This document shows, one piece after another, positions 1 to 12,600 of a stretch of DNA of 64,000 nucleotides. Positions within the stretch are counted from its first letter, which is position 1. Every line of letters begins with the position of its first letter. A model generated the notes under the pieces. That model did no database searches, was not told where the DNA came from, and was given only the letters and a program-made list of their open reading frames with translations. The DNA comes from Paraspadella gotoi (lineage: Eukaryota > Chaetognatha): NCBI GenBank assembly GCA_051294375.1, contig CM119269.1, forward strand, positions 17,098,265 through 17,162,264, read 5' to 3'. The position numbers and the translations under genes are program-made.

Positions 1-189
1 TTTAAATAGGTCGACCACCAAGCAACTGCGTAAACAACTACACCCAAGCAAGCACACGAAAGCCCCATTGATTATTGATAATTGATAATGAGTAAGACGA
101 CTATATAAGATTATCAAATAATAACAAGGAAGATTTTTTATTACAATGGCTATATGGAGCGGTTAATTCAATGACTACCATCGCAACAA

Positions 190-450
190 CACCTCTGTTG
201 CTGATTAATGTGACCTTGTGGCGGTATATTCACACTGCCTCACGTCCGTCATCGATCAGTCAATCGCATTGGCCCAGAGGGGGAACACTTCTCTTTGCGT
301 TGGCAAATCGAGACCGTCCTAGGGTAACCGTGCCAGTGACTGGATGCGTCACTGAGGGTCGGAAGCCCCCAAAGCCAACAGTGAGATGCCCCATCCCAAT
401 GGGCGTCACAGGCAACCCTGCTGTTGCCGTAACGTCAAGTTTTCTCTTTT
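190..450 (-). repeat. Dispersed repeat family R1, copy 1
   Basis: The reverse complement of about 290-440 closely matches 11,040-11,200 on the plus strand. Shared blocks include GTTGCCTGTGA, TTGGGATGGGGCATCT, ACTGTTGGCTTT and TTCCGACCCTCAG, in the same order. Two copies 11 kb apart make this an interspersed repeat. I do not recognise the family. The 109-aa open frame across it is probably not a gene. Confidence 0.7.
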
Positions 451-904
451 TTTTCCTGTTGATCAAAATTCGTTTTCTATTAATAGAACATAAATTTTAA
501 TTTAATTCGAATTTAAAACGCGATGAAAAGAAAAATACGAAAAAATAATGTCTGTTGATGAATAACTATTTATATTTAATCAAAATCATTAAGATTCTTT
601 CTCTTCTCAACAACAACGATGACAACAGTATTTTTCTCAAGAAGACCAGGACAACGACGAAAATAAATACAAAACATTAATTTTCTAGACAAAATAAATA
701 TTTTACATATATACTTACTGATAAATTCTCCCGTCGAAAGTTATTCACACCTCAATCTCTATAACGTTCAATAACCTTTTGACTTCATTTTTTTTTTACT
801 TTCTTTTTTTTTCGCCTTACTTATTAATTTTTTTCCCCTTTGGCGTTTTTCGCCTCTTTCCTTCCATATTCTAATTTTCGAGGGATGAATCGAATCCCAG
901 CTTA

Positions 905-1075
905 AAGCCCGACGCCGCCTGACGCACGCCCGACACAGAGCGACGCCGCTCGCCCGACGTAGAGCGACGCCGCCCGACGCCCGCCCGACGCCCGCCCGAC
1001 GCCGCATGACACCCGGCCAACACTGCCCGACGCAGAGCGACACCGCCAGACGCCACTCGACACCGCCGTACATCA
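905..1075. repeat. GC-rich degenerate minisatellite
   Basis: A tandem array of variants of CGCCCGACGC and CAGAGCGACGCCGC, strongly CpG-rich against AT-rich flanks. It gives open frames on both strands that carry no domain. Confidence 0.75.
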
Positions 1076-1594
1076 CCCACCGACCCGGATGTGAGTGGGC
1101 GCAAAGGGACGGTTAAATTTGCGCGCGTTGCGCTAGGACGTCAAAGTTTGCGCGTCATGCGTGCAGCGAATGTCTGTCCAGTAGTCTCCATGCGATCAGC
1201 AGTCTCGGGTAGATAATCAAACGAGAAAAACTCTCCCCTCAAACTTGCAAAACCGTCAACTCCAACTCCAACTTCCTCAAAGTGTTAACATCCGAATACA
1301 TTCTTTCAACGTGCTAATCCGTCCCTCTAACGTGCGAGGTGTCGCTCAACCACGAATGTTCTGCTTAAAATCAGAATTAACATTCATTTTCCTCTCGTGA
1401 ACAAAACGCGAGCGCTCGACTCTGCCGCCCTCCTATCCACCCCCCCCCTTGCCTCCCTACAGGGGTGTCCATCACTTTGAATAAGAAAAAAGGCAGCAAA
1501 AACGCCTTCCCTCCCCGCCCCCCTCTGTTATCCACCCACAGTTCTATCACGCACAACATTTTTTCGCTAATGAGAAAAATGAAAAAAATAGGGG

Positions 1595-1622
1595 AAGAGA
1601 GAGAGAGAGAAGCTAGGAGAGA

Positions 1623-1674
<52 letters not shown>
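1595..1674. repeat. (GA)n microsatellite
   Basis: Interrupted GA dinucleotide tract. Its translation is an Arg/Glu run with no coding value. Confidence 0.9.
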
Positions 1675-1676
<2 letters not shown>

Positions 1677-1843
1677 TACAACAAGTAGTTCAATTATTGT
1701 TTGGAAGTAAATTAATCATTACCAATTCTTTTCCGGCCGGTTTTGCGACAAATATATAAGAAAAGATGATCATCATTAGTATTTGTGAACAGACAAATTT
1801 CGTTGATATATATTATATTCCCGAATTCTCACACAGGAGTAAG

Positions 1844-1844
1844 A

Positions 1845-1906
<62 letters not shown>

Positions 1907-1926
1907 GAGAGAGAGAGAGAGAGAGG
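1844..1926. repeat. (GA)n microsatellite
   Basis: Interrupted GA tract, second of three within 600 bp. Confidence 0.9.
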
Positions 1927-2111
1927 CGAAGCTGAGACAGAGAGACGATCGATTTGTCTCGATCGAGAAAAAAATAAACAAAACAAAAAACCATCTCTCG
2001 CGAATTAATCTCCCCGTCAGCTCTCGATTCTCTTGTCCGACGACGAATACGAAGTTAATCAACGACGAAACGCGTTAACTGCGATATGCAAATGAGATCA
2101 AAGGTGCGACG

Positions 2112-2200
2112 AAGAGAGAGAGAAGAGAGAGGAGACGAGAGAGAGAGAGAGAGAGAGATGAGAGAGAGAGGAGAGAGAGAGAGAGAGAGAAAGAGGAAGG
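2112..2200. repeat. (GA)n microsatellite
   Basis: Interrupted GA tract, third of the cluster. Confidence 0.9.
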
Positions 2201-2502
2201 ATGAGCGGATGATAATCGCTTTGAGCTGCTCTTTTTTTTCGTCGCCGGTAGATGGGAGGACGATCGAGAATAGGGGGCGCGTCGTGTTTGAGGGGGGGGT
2301 AAGAGGAAGAGACGGAGCGGCGTCCGGCGCGGTCGTCCTTTGTCTCATTTACATGACAGCGCTTTCAAGGACTTACCACGAGAAGTCTTTGATTAGAGAG
2401 TGGGATAGGAGAAACGACGAAAACGACGACGACGATAGCGACGATAATCACTATATATTCGAAAGATTAGACCACTATTATAACGCTCTGCTATAATGCT
2501 AT

Positions 2503-2575
2503 AAAGCCTGTCCAAAGTCAGGGGCAAAATAGCGTATTTATTAAATGAATGAATAATTGGTTGTACCAATTACAT
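2503..2575 (+). repeat. Short dispersed repeat R2, copy 1
   Basis: Starts AAAGCCTGTCCAAAGTC and continues with TTATTAAATGAATG and GGTTGTACCAATT. The same string recurs at 7,385-7,465 and 19,685-19,750. Family unknown, probably a fragment of a SINE or MITE. Confidence 0.7.
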
Positions 2576-3754
2576 AATAATAATTTTTTTATGGCACTGT
2601 GGTAAAAGTATTCGTCAAGTCTCGGTCAAGGTGTCCATTTATTTCTAATTTGCGAAAACTCGAGGTGAAGTGAAGAATTTGGGGGCTTTATTCTGTACAT
2701 CTAACAAACAGATATTACAAAATCAGAGCTATATTACGTAATGCGTATAATACGTATAATACGTAATGCAGACGTAGATCTTTATTCCTGATGGTCGAAA
2801 TCAATACTTTTCAAGGCACGCGATAACCCTTGCAAACAATTTCATTAAAAATAATCAATTTGTGACGTAAACTTTTTTTCCTCAATTTGTTATTCGGTTA
2901 AAAATATTTGCATTCATGCGTCTTTTATTGGCCAAATTTAGTTAATCTTTGAACCAAGAGAATCGATTACACATTTTATTTAGATATGTGTTAATCGTGA
3001 TAGAATTGAAACGTTAATAGTATTAGTATTAGTATTAGTAATACCGAAAACTCTTGGCTTCGGTGATTATCAAAGGCACAAGCCCATATTGTAGACAGGT
3101 AAAGAGGTAAAGAAGAAATCCGGAAAGATTTTGTGACCTCGCGTTCGGTCATTTTCCCCTTGTCATATAATTGACCTTCTCTCGAAGCCTTCTTTCAGCC
3201 GAAAACCCCGTCACTTGTTATTCGATCATAATCGTTTCTAATGGCACCGTAGTTCTTACGGAATCCAAGGATTTTCTACACCAATTTATTGTACTACATT
3301 AATTTCGCCATTTATTTACCTTTACAATAAACAAACTCGTTCACGATTTATTCGTCATTTATTCGACATATACGTCATTCGAGATTTAGAAAATCTAGCT
3401 CCGCGTTCAACCTACCTGTTCATTCATCTGTTCAACCTATGGCCGACGAATCGGACGCGCGACCCTCGAGGCATAGAAAATTATAAACATTTTCTACAAA
3501 TACTAAACCGTATTTTAAAACAAATTAAAAATAACCAAATAAAAAGAGAGCAAAGTAATGAAATACGGACTTGAGTCTTGAGATTATGAAAATAAGAATA
3601 ATGAAAGATCGATATATTATATGTGCATATATATACATGTATAGAGCGATAGACTTTTATATTTCGAATTGGCGCTCTTTATGACAACCGGCTTGATGAT
3701 GTCCACCTCATTCTTGACAACGAAAATGAAAATACGAACCTGACAGTAGAATCA

Positions 3755-4292
3755 ATGATCCCGACTCTATAATTCACTTTGTCGTCGGTCCGCCCTCTCA
3801 ATCTTATCGGGCATTCACTTATATCATTATATCATGTCAGAACATCGAATTATGATAAACTATGCAAAAAAAATGATGTCCGTCCTCTGTCTGTCTGTCC
3901 GTCTGTCTGTCCGTCTGTCTGTCTCTCTCTGTCTGTCTCTGACCGTCCTTCCCACCACTCGTGATTGTATGCATGGACTGAAATGAAATTTTATGTGTGG
4001 GTAGGGAAGTGTGTGATTGAGCTGTATATGAAGTTTCGATGTAAAATGTGTGAAAATGAGTTTAAATGGAAAAAAACAAAAAAATATTTTTCACTATTTG
4101 AACACCAATTACTCATGAGTGGATGGGGCGATTGACTTCAAATTTTGTATGTGGGTAGGAAAGTGTGTGATTGAGCAGGAAATAAAGTTTCGATGGAATC
4201 GTCCAAGTGGAAATGAGTTAAAATAGAAAAAACAAACAATCTAGTTCTCTATTTTATTATTATTACTATTATTATCGTGGGCAGATCCGGCA
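3755..4292 (+). mobile_element. MITE family M1, copy 1
   Basis: Matches the reverse complement of the MITE at 16,006-16,392. Shared blocks include CTATAATTCACTTTGTCG, GGGCATTCACTTATATCA, GAACATCGAATTATGATAAA, the GTGTGTGATTGAG/AAGTTTCGATG segment, and the terminal GGGCAGATCCGGC at about 4,280-4,292. It is longer than the 16-kb copy because of a CTGT/CCGT microsatellite (3,885-3,945) and an internal segment duplication: GTGGGTAGGRAAGTGTGTGATTG occurs twice, about 150 bp apart. No coding capacity. Confidence 0.75.
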
Positions 4293-4540
4293 TTGTTTGC
4301 TCAAACTTGTTAATAGTACAGTCAAACCGAACTGGTTTCAATTCGTCATTTCTTAGCTATTTTTGTCTCAAATCCGAATTTCAGCGGAAAAAAAACAGGT
4401 TTCGAAAATTAGCCGAGGAAGAGAGGGAAATAATTCTATCCGAAGTCCACATGGCGAAAGACATGAAAAACTTATCGGGACAAAGAACCTTTTGTATTCC
4501 AAAAATTTATAATATAAAAAACAATAAATTTATAAAATAG

Positions 4541-4696
4541 AAATGGCCCTCTTTCTAGAAAAATGATCATTTCCAGCTTTTTTTTATTTTTAATTTTGTT
4601 TGGAACATGTTCTGAACTTTCTAAAATAGCTTTTTCAAAAAAATATTTTAAAAATTTTTTTACGTACGCAGTTAGTGACAAAGTTTTTTCAACATC
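4541..4696 (+). promoter_or_regulatory. 5' region of first SLC22 gene, shared with paralogue
   Basis: Just upstream of the ATG, the block GGCC..TTTCTAGAAAAA (4,543-4,562) and the tract AAAATATTTTAA followed by A/T-rich sequence recur before the second SLC22 gene (9,516-9,653). This probably includes the 5' UTR and proximal promoter carried along in the duplication. I see no convincing TATA box at a defined distance, so the exact transcription start is unknown. Confidence 0.4.
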
Positions 4697-6333
4697 ATGA
4701 ATTGCGTAAAAGAGAAAAAAAAGGACGACCGCAAAAATAGTAAAGAAAACGGCAGTAAAGACCATAGCGACAGCAACGACAGTGTTAGCAATGACAGCAT
4801 CGACATTGCAGAAAGAAGAGGTCTTACTTTCAACAACAATGGCGGAAGCGACGCCAGCGGCGACACATTTGAACAAGTTTTTCACATTATCGGCAAATTC
4901 GGTCCCTTTCAGTTTTGGTGAGTTTACCATAAAAATTAAAAAGAAAATCTAAATATTGAATCATTTTTGAAGGTTATATCCTTTGTGTCAGGACTTATTT
5001 CATTTCGCTCTCCGCGATCATTTTCTGCGGCATCCAAGGATTCGCCAACAATATTTTGGTGACTAAACCGAAGGGAAACTTTTCTTGTCTCTGTCCGTCA
5101 GACTTGGAAAATGCCAATCAGGTTGCGCGAAAACGAAGATGATGTAAATGTGAATATATTATTCATCGTCCACCGCTTATAATAAATTCCAATTTCAGAC
5201 GCAATACGAGGCCTTCGATGGCGAAACCTCAAAAAACTGTGAGTTAATCATAAATTTATTTTTAAAAATAACAATTGTTATTTTCGCCCACTAAATGTCG
5301 TAAACAAAGTATATTTACTTCCACCTCATGACAGTTTGTAAAGAACATATTCCCACGTTGCCTCGGTTTTCCTCCTTCAGCCTATGATCCGACGAACCCC
5401 TGCAACTTCAGCGCAGCAGACGACCGCGCCAGCGTCGTCGCCGCCTTTCGTCTCGTCTGCGGCCGAGCTTACCTCGCGAGACTCCCCAATTTAATATTTT
5501 TTCTCGGGATGTTCTTTGGCTCGTACTCTTTGGGTTACGTAAGTTTCAATTTGATTTTCTTTTAAGAAGCAACTACTCGCTTCTCCCGGATGTCTCTGGC
5601 GTTGCGGAGAGAGGGAGGGAAGGGAAGAGAGAGAAGGAAAGAGGGTGAAAAAGAGAGAGGAAGAGGGAGATAGAGAGAAAAAAGAAAAAGTTTGTCTTCG
5701 GTCGAGAGCCAGCCTTTTTTCAGGTGATTTCCGTTTTTGGATGAATAATTAACAGAATATATATTTAAATTTGCTCGACGGAAATTTACATAATTATTTA
5801 AAACGCAGAAATGTTTGAAACTTTGAAGTTCAATGATCAAAGTCTTCATATTTTCTCGTTTCTCCGTCGCAGTTAAGCGACAAGTTCGGACGACGCATTG
5901 TTTACCGCATCATGTTCGTGACCATGATTCTCTCAATGACGCTGATCGCCTCACCAATGTGGGGGCGTTTCGAGATTTTCCTTCTGCTCAGATTTGTTGG
6001 CGGTGAGTCGTTGCTGTTAAATTTCGTCGTTGGCGCCCGCAATGTTGTCTTTGGTATTTTGGTCACTGGTCAGGCCTCTCCGCCGTGAGTCTCTATTTGG
6101 CGCTCTTCGTATTGGGGATGGAAATATCGAGATCGAAGAGACGAACTTTGGTGGGGATCATCCCCAACTTTCCTTACGCGCTCGGTATCATTATCGCCGG
6201 TAGGAGTTACTGTATTACAAATATTCCAATGAATTTCAACTCGTAATTAGCCTGTTTGAAATTAGGTATTTTCGAAATAATTTATTTTTACAGAATTCGG
6301 AAACCATAAAAATTAATAACCACCTTTAGTTTT

Positions 6334-6426
<93 letters not shown>

Positions 6427-8621
6427 CTTTCTCAGAAGTGATCGCGGCTTTTCTGGACGACTGGCGCCATCTTGCTCTCGGAATTTCGCTTCCCGGACTC
6501 ATTTTGCTCATTGGAATCTTTTCGATGCCGGAATCGCCCAGGTTAGTAATTCTTGAATGGTTGGACATTCTGATTTTTAATTGATTGTTGATTTTTAGGT
6601 TTTTCTTTACCCTTCTTTCCTTTCTTCCTTTCTCTTCTTCATCCAGATGGCTCCTCAGCAAGGACAAAATCTCCGAATTGAAGACATGTCTTCTGTCGGT
6701 GGCGGCGACGAACAAAAAATTGACTTCTGCGTCGGCGAAAGAGTTGGAGGGAATTGTGGATGACATCGCAGAGGAGAGAGAGAAGGAAAAAGAAAAAGCG
6801 GAAAACAAAGTACGTCGGATCTTGTTTTTTAGTTTAAGTTTATTTTGCAAACAAAATGTATACAAAAGAACGAATCATTTAAAAAAAAATTACGTTTACA
6901 ATTTTTATCCTTCAAGCAATATCAAAAATCTCCTTTTCATATTAAAGTATAGAGAGTTTAGTGATATTTGTAGGTTAAATTATTTTCGTTTATTTTTAAT
7001 ATAATTACATTGATAAATATATGCCAAAAATGAAATTTATAACCAAGTATTGTAAAGAAAAAATTCTGCTTTTTAAACAGACCAACCAACCAAGAAATGC
7101 ATCTCACAAAATAAACAAACTTTTCAACTCAGGTCGGCGTAAGGGATTTGTTCAAAACTCGGCAGATGGCGGCCAAGACTCTCATTGTTGCAATTAATTG
7201 GTTGGCTTGCGCCGCCGTCTACTTTGGCGCTACCATCAACATTGCCAGGATGGACATTTCACCGATTCTGGGTCTTATAGTTTCTGGTAGGGGAGTGAAG
7301 TTTTGACATTGGTGATTGAAAAATCAGTTATCAGTATAAATTGCATTATTCTTCATTTGGTTCTATGTAGTAAGAGTTACATTACAAAGTCAGGGGCGAT
7401 ATAGCTTATTTAATAAATGAAAGGATAATTTTTATTTTGGTTGTACCAATTTCATTGATACAATGTGGCAGGTATTTTACTCATTTCTGTATTTTTAAGC
7501 AGCCTATGTTTCTCCATCAAGTTATGTTCATAAAATTGATCCAAATTATGTACATCAAATAAAATGTTATATCGACTAAAGCAAGAAAAAACTAAACCAA
7601 GTAAATTGGTTCACCCTCAACTCCCTTCAAAGGCTCCAGCGAGATTTTGGCTGAGTTCATCCTCCTCCTCATCCTTGACCGACTTGGCCGCAAGGTCTGT
7701 CACTCGACAGCGATGTTAATGACTGGCGTCGTCTGCTTGGCTTCAATATTTGCCGCCTCCGACGAAACCGCCTTCGCCTTGAGCATGATCGGTAGAGGGC
7801 AATGTTGGAGTGGGTGTTTGTCAGACTATGTTATTGTTGATAATTCAGTCAGTCGGTTGTCAGCTTGTATGGCTGTCTATCTGCCATTCTGTTTTCTTGT
7901 AAGTATGTCTGTAATTTTTCTATCACTATGATTCTATTTTCAGGAAAGTTGTTCATCACCAGTGCTTTCGTGACCATTTTCATTTACTCTGCAGAGATTT
8001 TCCCCACCGTCTTGCGAAATACAGGTTCTCTTGGTCACTTAATGTAACGAATATGAACATAATAATAAACTATTTATAAGGCCATGAGAACTGCTTTTTT
8101 TGGCCAATTTATTTTTTTGTTTTTCTTATCATACTATGTTCTTTTTATCGATTTGAAAGTGGATTTTAGCCAAACCCTTCTAACCCAACTCCTCCCCCAT
8201 TTTTCTGACAGGCATGGGAATTAGCTCATTAGTGGCTCGTATTGGAACCATTGTGGCACCGATTTTGGTTGACTTCTCCACGAGTCCCGCAACGCCACTT
8301 TTGATATTTGGTTTTATCGCTTGTATTGCAGGTATAATTAAGATAGTGTTAAAATTAATGTTCAATTAAACCATCAATCAAACATTCCGTCAATCAAACA
8401 TTCAATTTGTAATTTTTATAACTTTTGATGTTCATTTAAATCTTTCTGCAGGCCTCCTTTCCTTGTTCCTTCCGGAAACGGCCGGCCATCCGATGCCGGA
8501 GACGTTTCAAGATGCCGAGAGGCTCCCGTTGGAGAGTCCGTTGGCGGTGTTCCGTCGGAATCCGTGTCGGCGTCCCGAAGGGAAGGCGGGCGAAGGGATG
8601 CAGGGCAGGGGAGCTGTTTGA
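4697..8621 (+). CDS. SLC22-type organic ion transporter, tandem copy A
   Basis: A major facilitator superfamily transporter of the SLC22 (OCT/OAT/Orct) type, expected in the plasma membrane. Thirteen exons: 4697-4917, 4992-5121, 5199-5238, 5381-5538, 5873-6002, 6074-6199, 6436-6541, 6647-6809, 7133-7286, 7633-7791, 7944-8024, 8212-8331, 8452-8621. They sum to 1,758 nt, 585 aa plus stop, with every junction GT..AG and in phase. The N-terminal ~55 residues are Lys/Asp/Ser/Asn-rich and presumably cytosolic. Next come FGPFQFWTYF (TM1), a large Cys-rich loop with two N-glycosylation sequons (NFS), and the family block AFRLVCGRAYL. The MFS signature SDKFGRR is at about 185-191, MPESPRWLLS at about 299-308, DRLGRK at about 425-430 and AEIFPTVLRNTGMG at about 479-492. 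The length fits the family. Substrate cannot be told from sequence. It lies 1 kb ahead of its paralogue on the same strand. Confidence 0.93.
6338..6415 (+). repeat. (CT)n tract in intron 6 of SLC22 copy A
   Basis: About 75 bp of CT directly upstream of the exon 7 acceptor, acting as or extending the polypyrimidine tract. The paralogue has a shorter CT tract at the matching place (12,978-13,028), so the tract probably predates the duplication. Confidence 0.85.
7385..7465 (+). repeat. Short dispersed repeat R2, copy 2
   Basis: Lies in intron 9 of SLC22 copy A. Matches 2,503-2,575 through TTTATTAAATGA-like sequence and GGTTGTACCAATT. The paralogue intron lacks it, so it inserted after the gene duplication. 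Confidence 0.65.
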
Positions 8622-8706
8622 AGAACCATACAATTTTTATACTATAGTTTAAATTTTTTTACAAATAAGCTTTAAACAAGGCAGTTGCTTTCCAGTCTGA
8701 TCATAA

Positions 8707-8712
8707 AATAAA
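8707..8712 (+). terminator. AATAAA polyadenylation signal, SLC22 copy A
   Basis: Canonical AATAAA 86 nt after the stop. The surrounding 3' UTR, from ACTATAGTTTAAATT to TTTCCAGTCTGA, is almost identical in the paralogue, which supports it being functional. Confidence 0.75.
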
Positions 8713-8721
8713 AGCCCTTAG

Positions 8722-9515
8722 ACGGGAAGCTTCAAAAAAAAAAAAAATAGCCCCAGTAATCAGTCTAATCTCCCGCCCCCCCCCAAAAAAAAAAATTATG
8801 TTTTGTATACTATGTAATTACATATTACCTATAGCTATAGCTATACCTATAGCTCTCACTCTCAGACTCTTTTATTTTCTATTCTTTTTTCTCTTAAGAA
8901 TTTAAAATAAATCTTTAACACTGATGATGGCATGCCGAAATATTTGGAAAGAAATTGTTTTGTAAATCTCATTACGAAAATACATCTCATACTTGCGATG
9001 ATCCTGTAACAGATTTTTCATAAAGCTTCATGATTCTTTTTAAATAATTAGTGCAAACTCATGAAAAATGGGCTCAAAGCTCGAAGAGTGCTAAAACAGA
9101 AAAACACGTTTTTCAACAGATTAAAACAAATCCAATTTTTTCGTTTCGAAACTGGGTTGAAGGCTTGTTCAACTTGTTTGACCACCTCTTTCTCATTGAC
9201 GATGAAAATGAAGACCAAGCGAGAGCTGAATCCAAACAAATTTTTAAGTCGGACGAACATTAGAAAGAAACAAGAGACTAAATTAGAATTAAATTATAAT
9301 TTTTCTAATTTTTTTTTTGTTCCCTCAATTTCGTCTTAAAACCAAGTTTCATCAAAAAGCAGGTTTTTAAAATTGTTTGAAGGAGGAAAAAGTGTTATCG
9401 ACATTGTTAGAGAAACGAAAGTCTTCTGATAGACGATGTTTTTAGCTGAAATCTTTTTGTCACACAAAGGATGATACAAATTAATATTGATTGGCGAAAT
9501 AGAGAGTTGTAAAAC
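8722..9515. other. Spacer between the two SLC22 genes
   Basis: AT-rich, with homopolymer and CTATAG-rich stretches near 8,830-8,860. Short overlapping open frames on both strands at 9,048-9,340 have no recognisable content. From about 9,320 it shows weak similarity to the sequence upstream of copy A (4,360-4,420), suggesting the duplicated unit began a few hundred bases upstream of the start codon. Confidence 0.5.
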
Positions 9516-9653
9516 CAGAAAGGCCATTTTTCTAGAAAAAAAAAATCAACACCGGTTTTTCAACAAGTTGGTAACTTACGTCCCTAAAAAGAATCCAAAA
9601 CTTTTGACAAAATATTTTAATTTTTTTAAAAATACGAGTCCTCGTGAGTCGCC
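9516..9653 (+). promoter_or_regulatory. 5' region of second SLC22 gene, shared with paralogue
   Basis: Contains AAGGCCATTTTTCTAGAAAA and the ATATTTTAATTTTTTTAAAAA tract at the same distance from the ATG as in copy A. Conservation of noncoding sequence right next to the start suggests 5' UTR or promoter. No specific factor site is claimed. Confidence 0.4.
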
Positions 9654-12600
9654 ATGAATTGCCTAAAAGCAAAAAAATCAAAAGATCTCGATGAGAGAAT
9701 TGAAAACAAGAAGAGCAACGACAAAAAAGACAGCAAAGACAGCAACGAAAGTGTCAGTCACGATAGCAAGGATGTTGCAGAAAGAAGTGGTCTCACTGCC
9801 AACTGCAATGGCGTCAGTGATGCCAGCGGTGACAAGTTTGAACAAATTTTTCAAATCATCGGAACATTTGGTCCGTTTCAGTTCTGGTGAGTTTACTAAG
9901 TTCTAGCCTCGCTCTCAACAGTAACATAAACATTGTTTAAACATTGTTTAAACATTGTTTATTAAACATTGTTTATTAAACAATATGGATGCGAGCAATA
10001 ATAAACAAAAAATTTTAATAAAAAAACAAAAAATAGAATTGAACTAAATTGGATTGAACTAAAAGTATTTTTAAAACCATGAAATCGTTTCAATTCTTCG
10101 TATATTTTTACTTTCTGTTAAAGGACATATTTCATACTCTTATCTGCGGTCACTTTCTCCGGAGTCCAAGCTTTTGCCAACAACATTTTAGTTACTCAAC
10201 CGAAGAGAAACTTCACTTGCATCTGTCCGTCCGACTTGACTAATATCACACAGGTTCAACAGAAATTTTGAAAAATATTTATCCATCTTTTAATTTAATT
10301 TAATTTAAAGGTTTAAATCTGAGAATAAAAATTCAATTTCAGACGCAAATTATGTCCACCTCCGGCGATGTCTTTTCGAGCAATAGTGAGTCAATCTTAA
10401 ATTAAATAGGGAAACATCTTTTTGCTCAATTAAGACAAAACAGTAAGTTATATATTCTCACCAATCCTAAAGCATCCTTCGATCCTACAAATCCCTGCAA
10501 CTTCAGCGCCGAGGACAGTCGCGTCAGTGTGGTCGCCGCGTTTCGTCTCGTCTGCGACCGAGCTTACCTCGCGAATCTTCCAAATCTCATCTACTATGCT
10601 GGAATGCTCGTTGGGTCTTACGCTGTGGGATACGTAAGTTTGGATTTTATTTCCTTTAATGAAGCAAACGCTCGCTTCTCATATACTACTATATAGTGAG
10701 ACTCTTTAATCTTCATTCTTTAGTGTCATTTTGACTGGATATTGCTGAAGAGACAGTAATTATTGATATGTGTTAATGACAGAACCGTTCAATATAAGCA
10801 GTCCCTGAGCTTCGGATCAGGCCGTAACACCATGTTACAGGCGGGTTAAGCGCCCCGTCCCTCTTAACTGCAAGGCGACCACCGGGCTAGAACCCCGGTC
10901 CTTTGGGTTGGGAGGCGAATGATTTGCCTCCGGCACCAATGGCCGCTGATGAACGGTTGGTGGATTTTAGTCCACCATATTGCTTTAATTTCAGTTAGAT
11001 ATAGGTACAACTCTTGTTTTTAAATGCAAGTAAAACCTTATATTATAGCAACAGCCGGGTTGCCTGTGATGCCAATTGGGATGGGGCATCTAACTGTTGG
11101 CTTTAGGGCTTCCGACCCTCAGAAGCACCGCCTGCCACTGGCGCGTTTAACCTTGGACGGTCTCGCTTTGCCAACACAGAGGGATGACGTTAGGACTGTG
11201 GATAGACTATGGAGCCAATTGCATCTACTTTAGTTAACTCTTTAACATACTAAGAGTTTATAAAACTTTGTTTATCCAGTCGAGCGTTGAAAAATAACAA
11301 AATATAACAAATCAAGTGAGGTACATAGCTATTTTAGTGTAATGTAGTCTGTAGAATTCGATGGTGATGACCATTTTTTTATATAATTTTATCTTTCTTG
11401 TCGGAAATGGCGGTTTTAAAGTATATAAAATTGTTATATAAATACAAAACCATTATAAGTTATGATAAATCAAATTATAAAAATTTTAAAATTTATATGA
11501 GCTTTTGAAATATAAAAATAAGACTTATAAAAATATTTTGGTAAGTTTTATTTCTCAAATTTTATGTTTTATAAAAAGTTAGTTATATGTGGACTAAAAC
11601 CCACCAACCGTTCATCAGCGGCCATTGGTGCCGGAGGCAAGTCATCGCCTCCAACCCAAAGGTTCGGGGTTCTAGCCCGTGTGGTCGTCTGCATTAAGAG
11701 GGACGGGGCGCTTAACCCGCCTGTAACATGGTGTTACAGGCCTGATCCGAAGCTCAGGGACTGCTTATATTGAACGGTTCTATCACTAACTCATAACAAT
11801 AATTACTGTCTCTTCAGTGTAACTATATTATTAATATTAGAGTAAAAATTAGATAAAGTTAAAAATAATAATTTTAAAATTGTTTTCATGGATTTGCATT
11901 CTTTGCAAAAAGTTGATATAAGAAAATATAATTTTATTATACAAAATTATGTCATTAAGTTGTCAAATTCAGAAAAAACTATAATTTTAAGCCAAAAATT
12001 GAAAAATTAAACAAAAATAATAGTTTTAATATTTTTAACCTACTTAATGAAAGAATTTTTAAAATGGATTATACTTTCTTATATCAACTTTTTGTAAAAA
12101 ATTCCAATCCGGTTTTAAAATTTTATTTTTTTATTTTTTCACTTTAGCTTATTTTTTATTATTATTTATTAATAAATATAGCTAACAAACTATTAATAAA
12201 ATCTAAAATTTGTAAATAAACTTACCAAAATATTTATATGGGTCTTTATTTTCATATTATGTAAGTTAAATATGGCTTTTATAAAATCTTAATAATTTGA
12301 GTTTCTTATACTCTACAATGTTTGCTCCATTTTAATAGCACCTTATATGCTGCAAAAATCGCCATTTCCGACAAAGAAGATGAGACTATACAAAAAAATG
12401 GTTATCATCATCGAATTCTACGGACTTTATTACACTAAAATAGCTATGTACCTCACTTGATTTGTTATATTTCGTTATTTTTCAACGCCCAATATCCAGT
12501 CAATTAAAATTTTAAATGTAATATGAATAATAATAATTTCCTTTGTTTTACGTATTTCGATCTTCCATCTTTATCGCAGCTGAGTGACAAGTTCGGACGA

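Larger units (their letters stand above)
1..3754. other. Intergenic, repeat-rich, no gene seen
   Basis: I see no exon chain with conserved protein content here. The open frames are short and mostly translations of GA/CT tracts (Glu/Arg or Ser/Leu runs) or of a GC-rich minisatellite. The stretch holds a dispersed repeat near its start, a minisatellite, three (GA)n tracts and a short dispersed repeat, listed separately. From 2.6 to 3.75 kb it is AT-rich unique-looking DNA with nothing recognisable. Confidence 0.6.

Noticed and set aside
6326-6865. 179-aa minus-strand open frame
   Set aside because: Lies over exons 7-8 of the SLC22 gene and its CT tract. Shadow frame.
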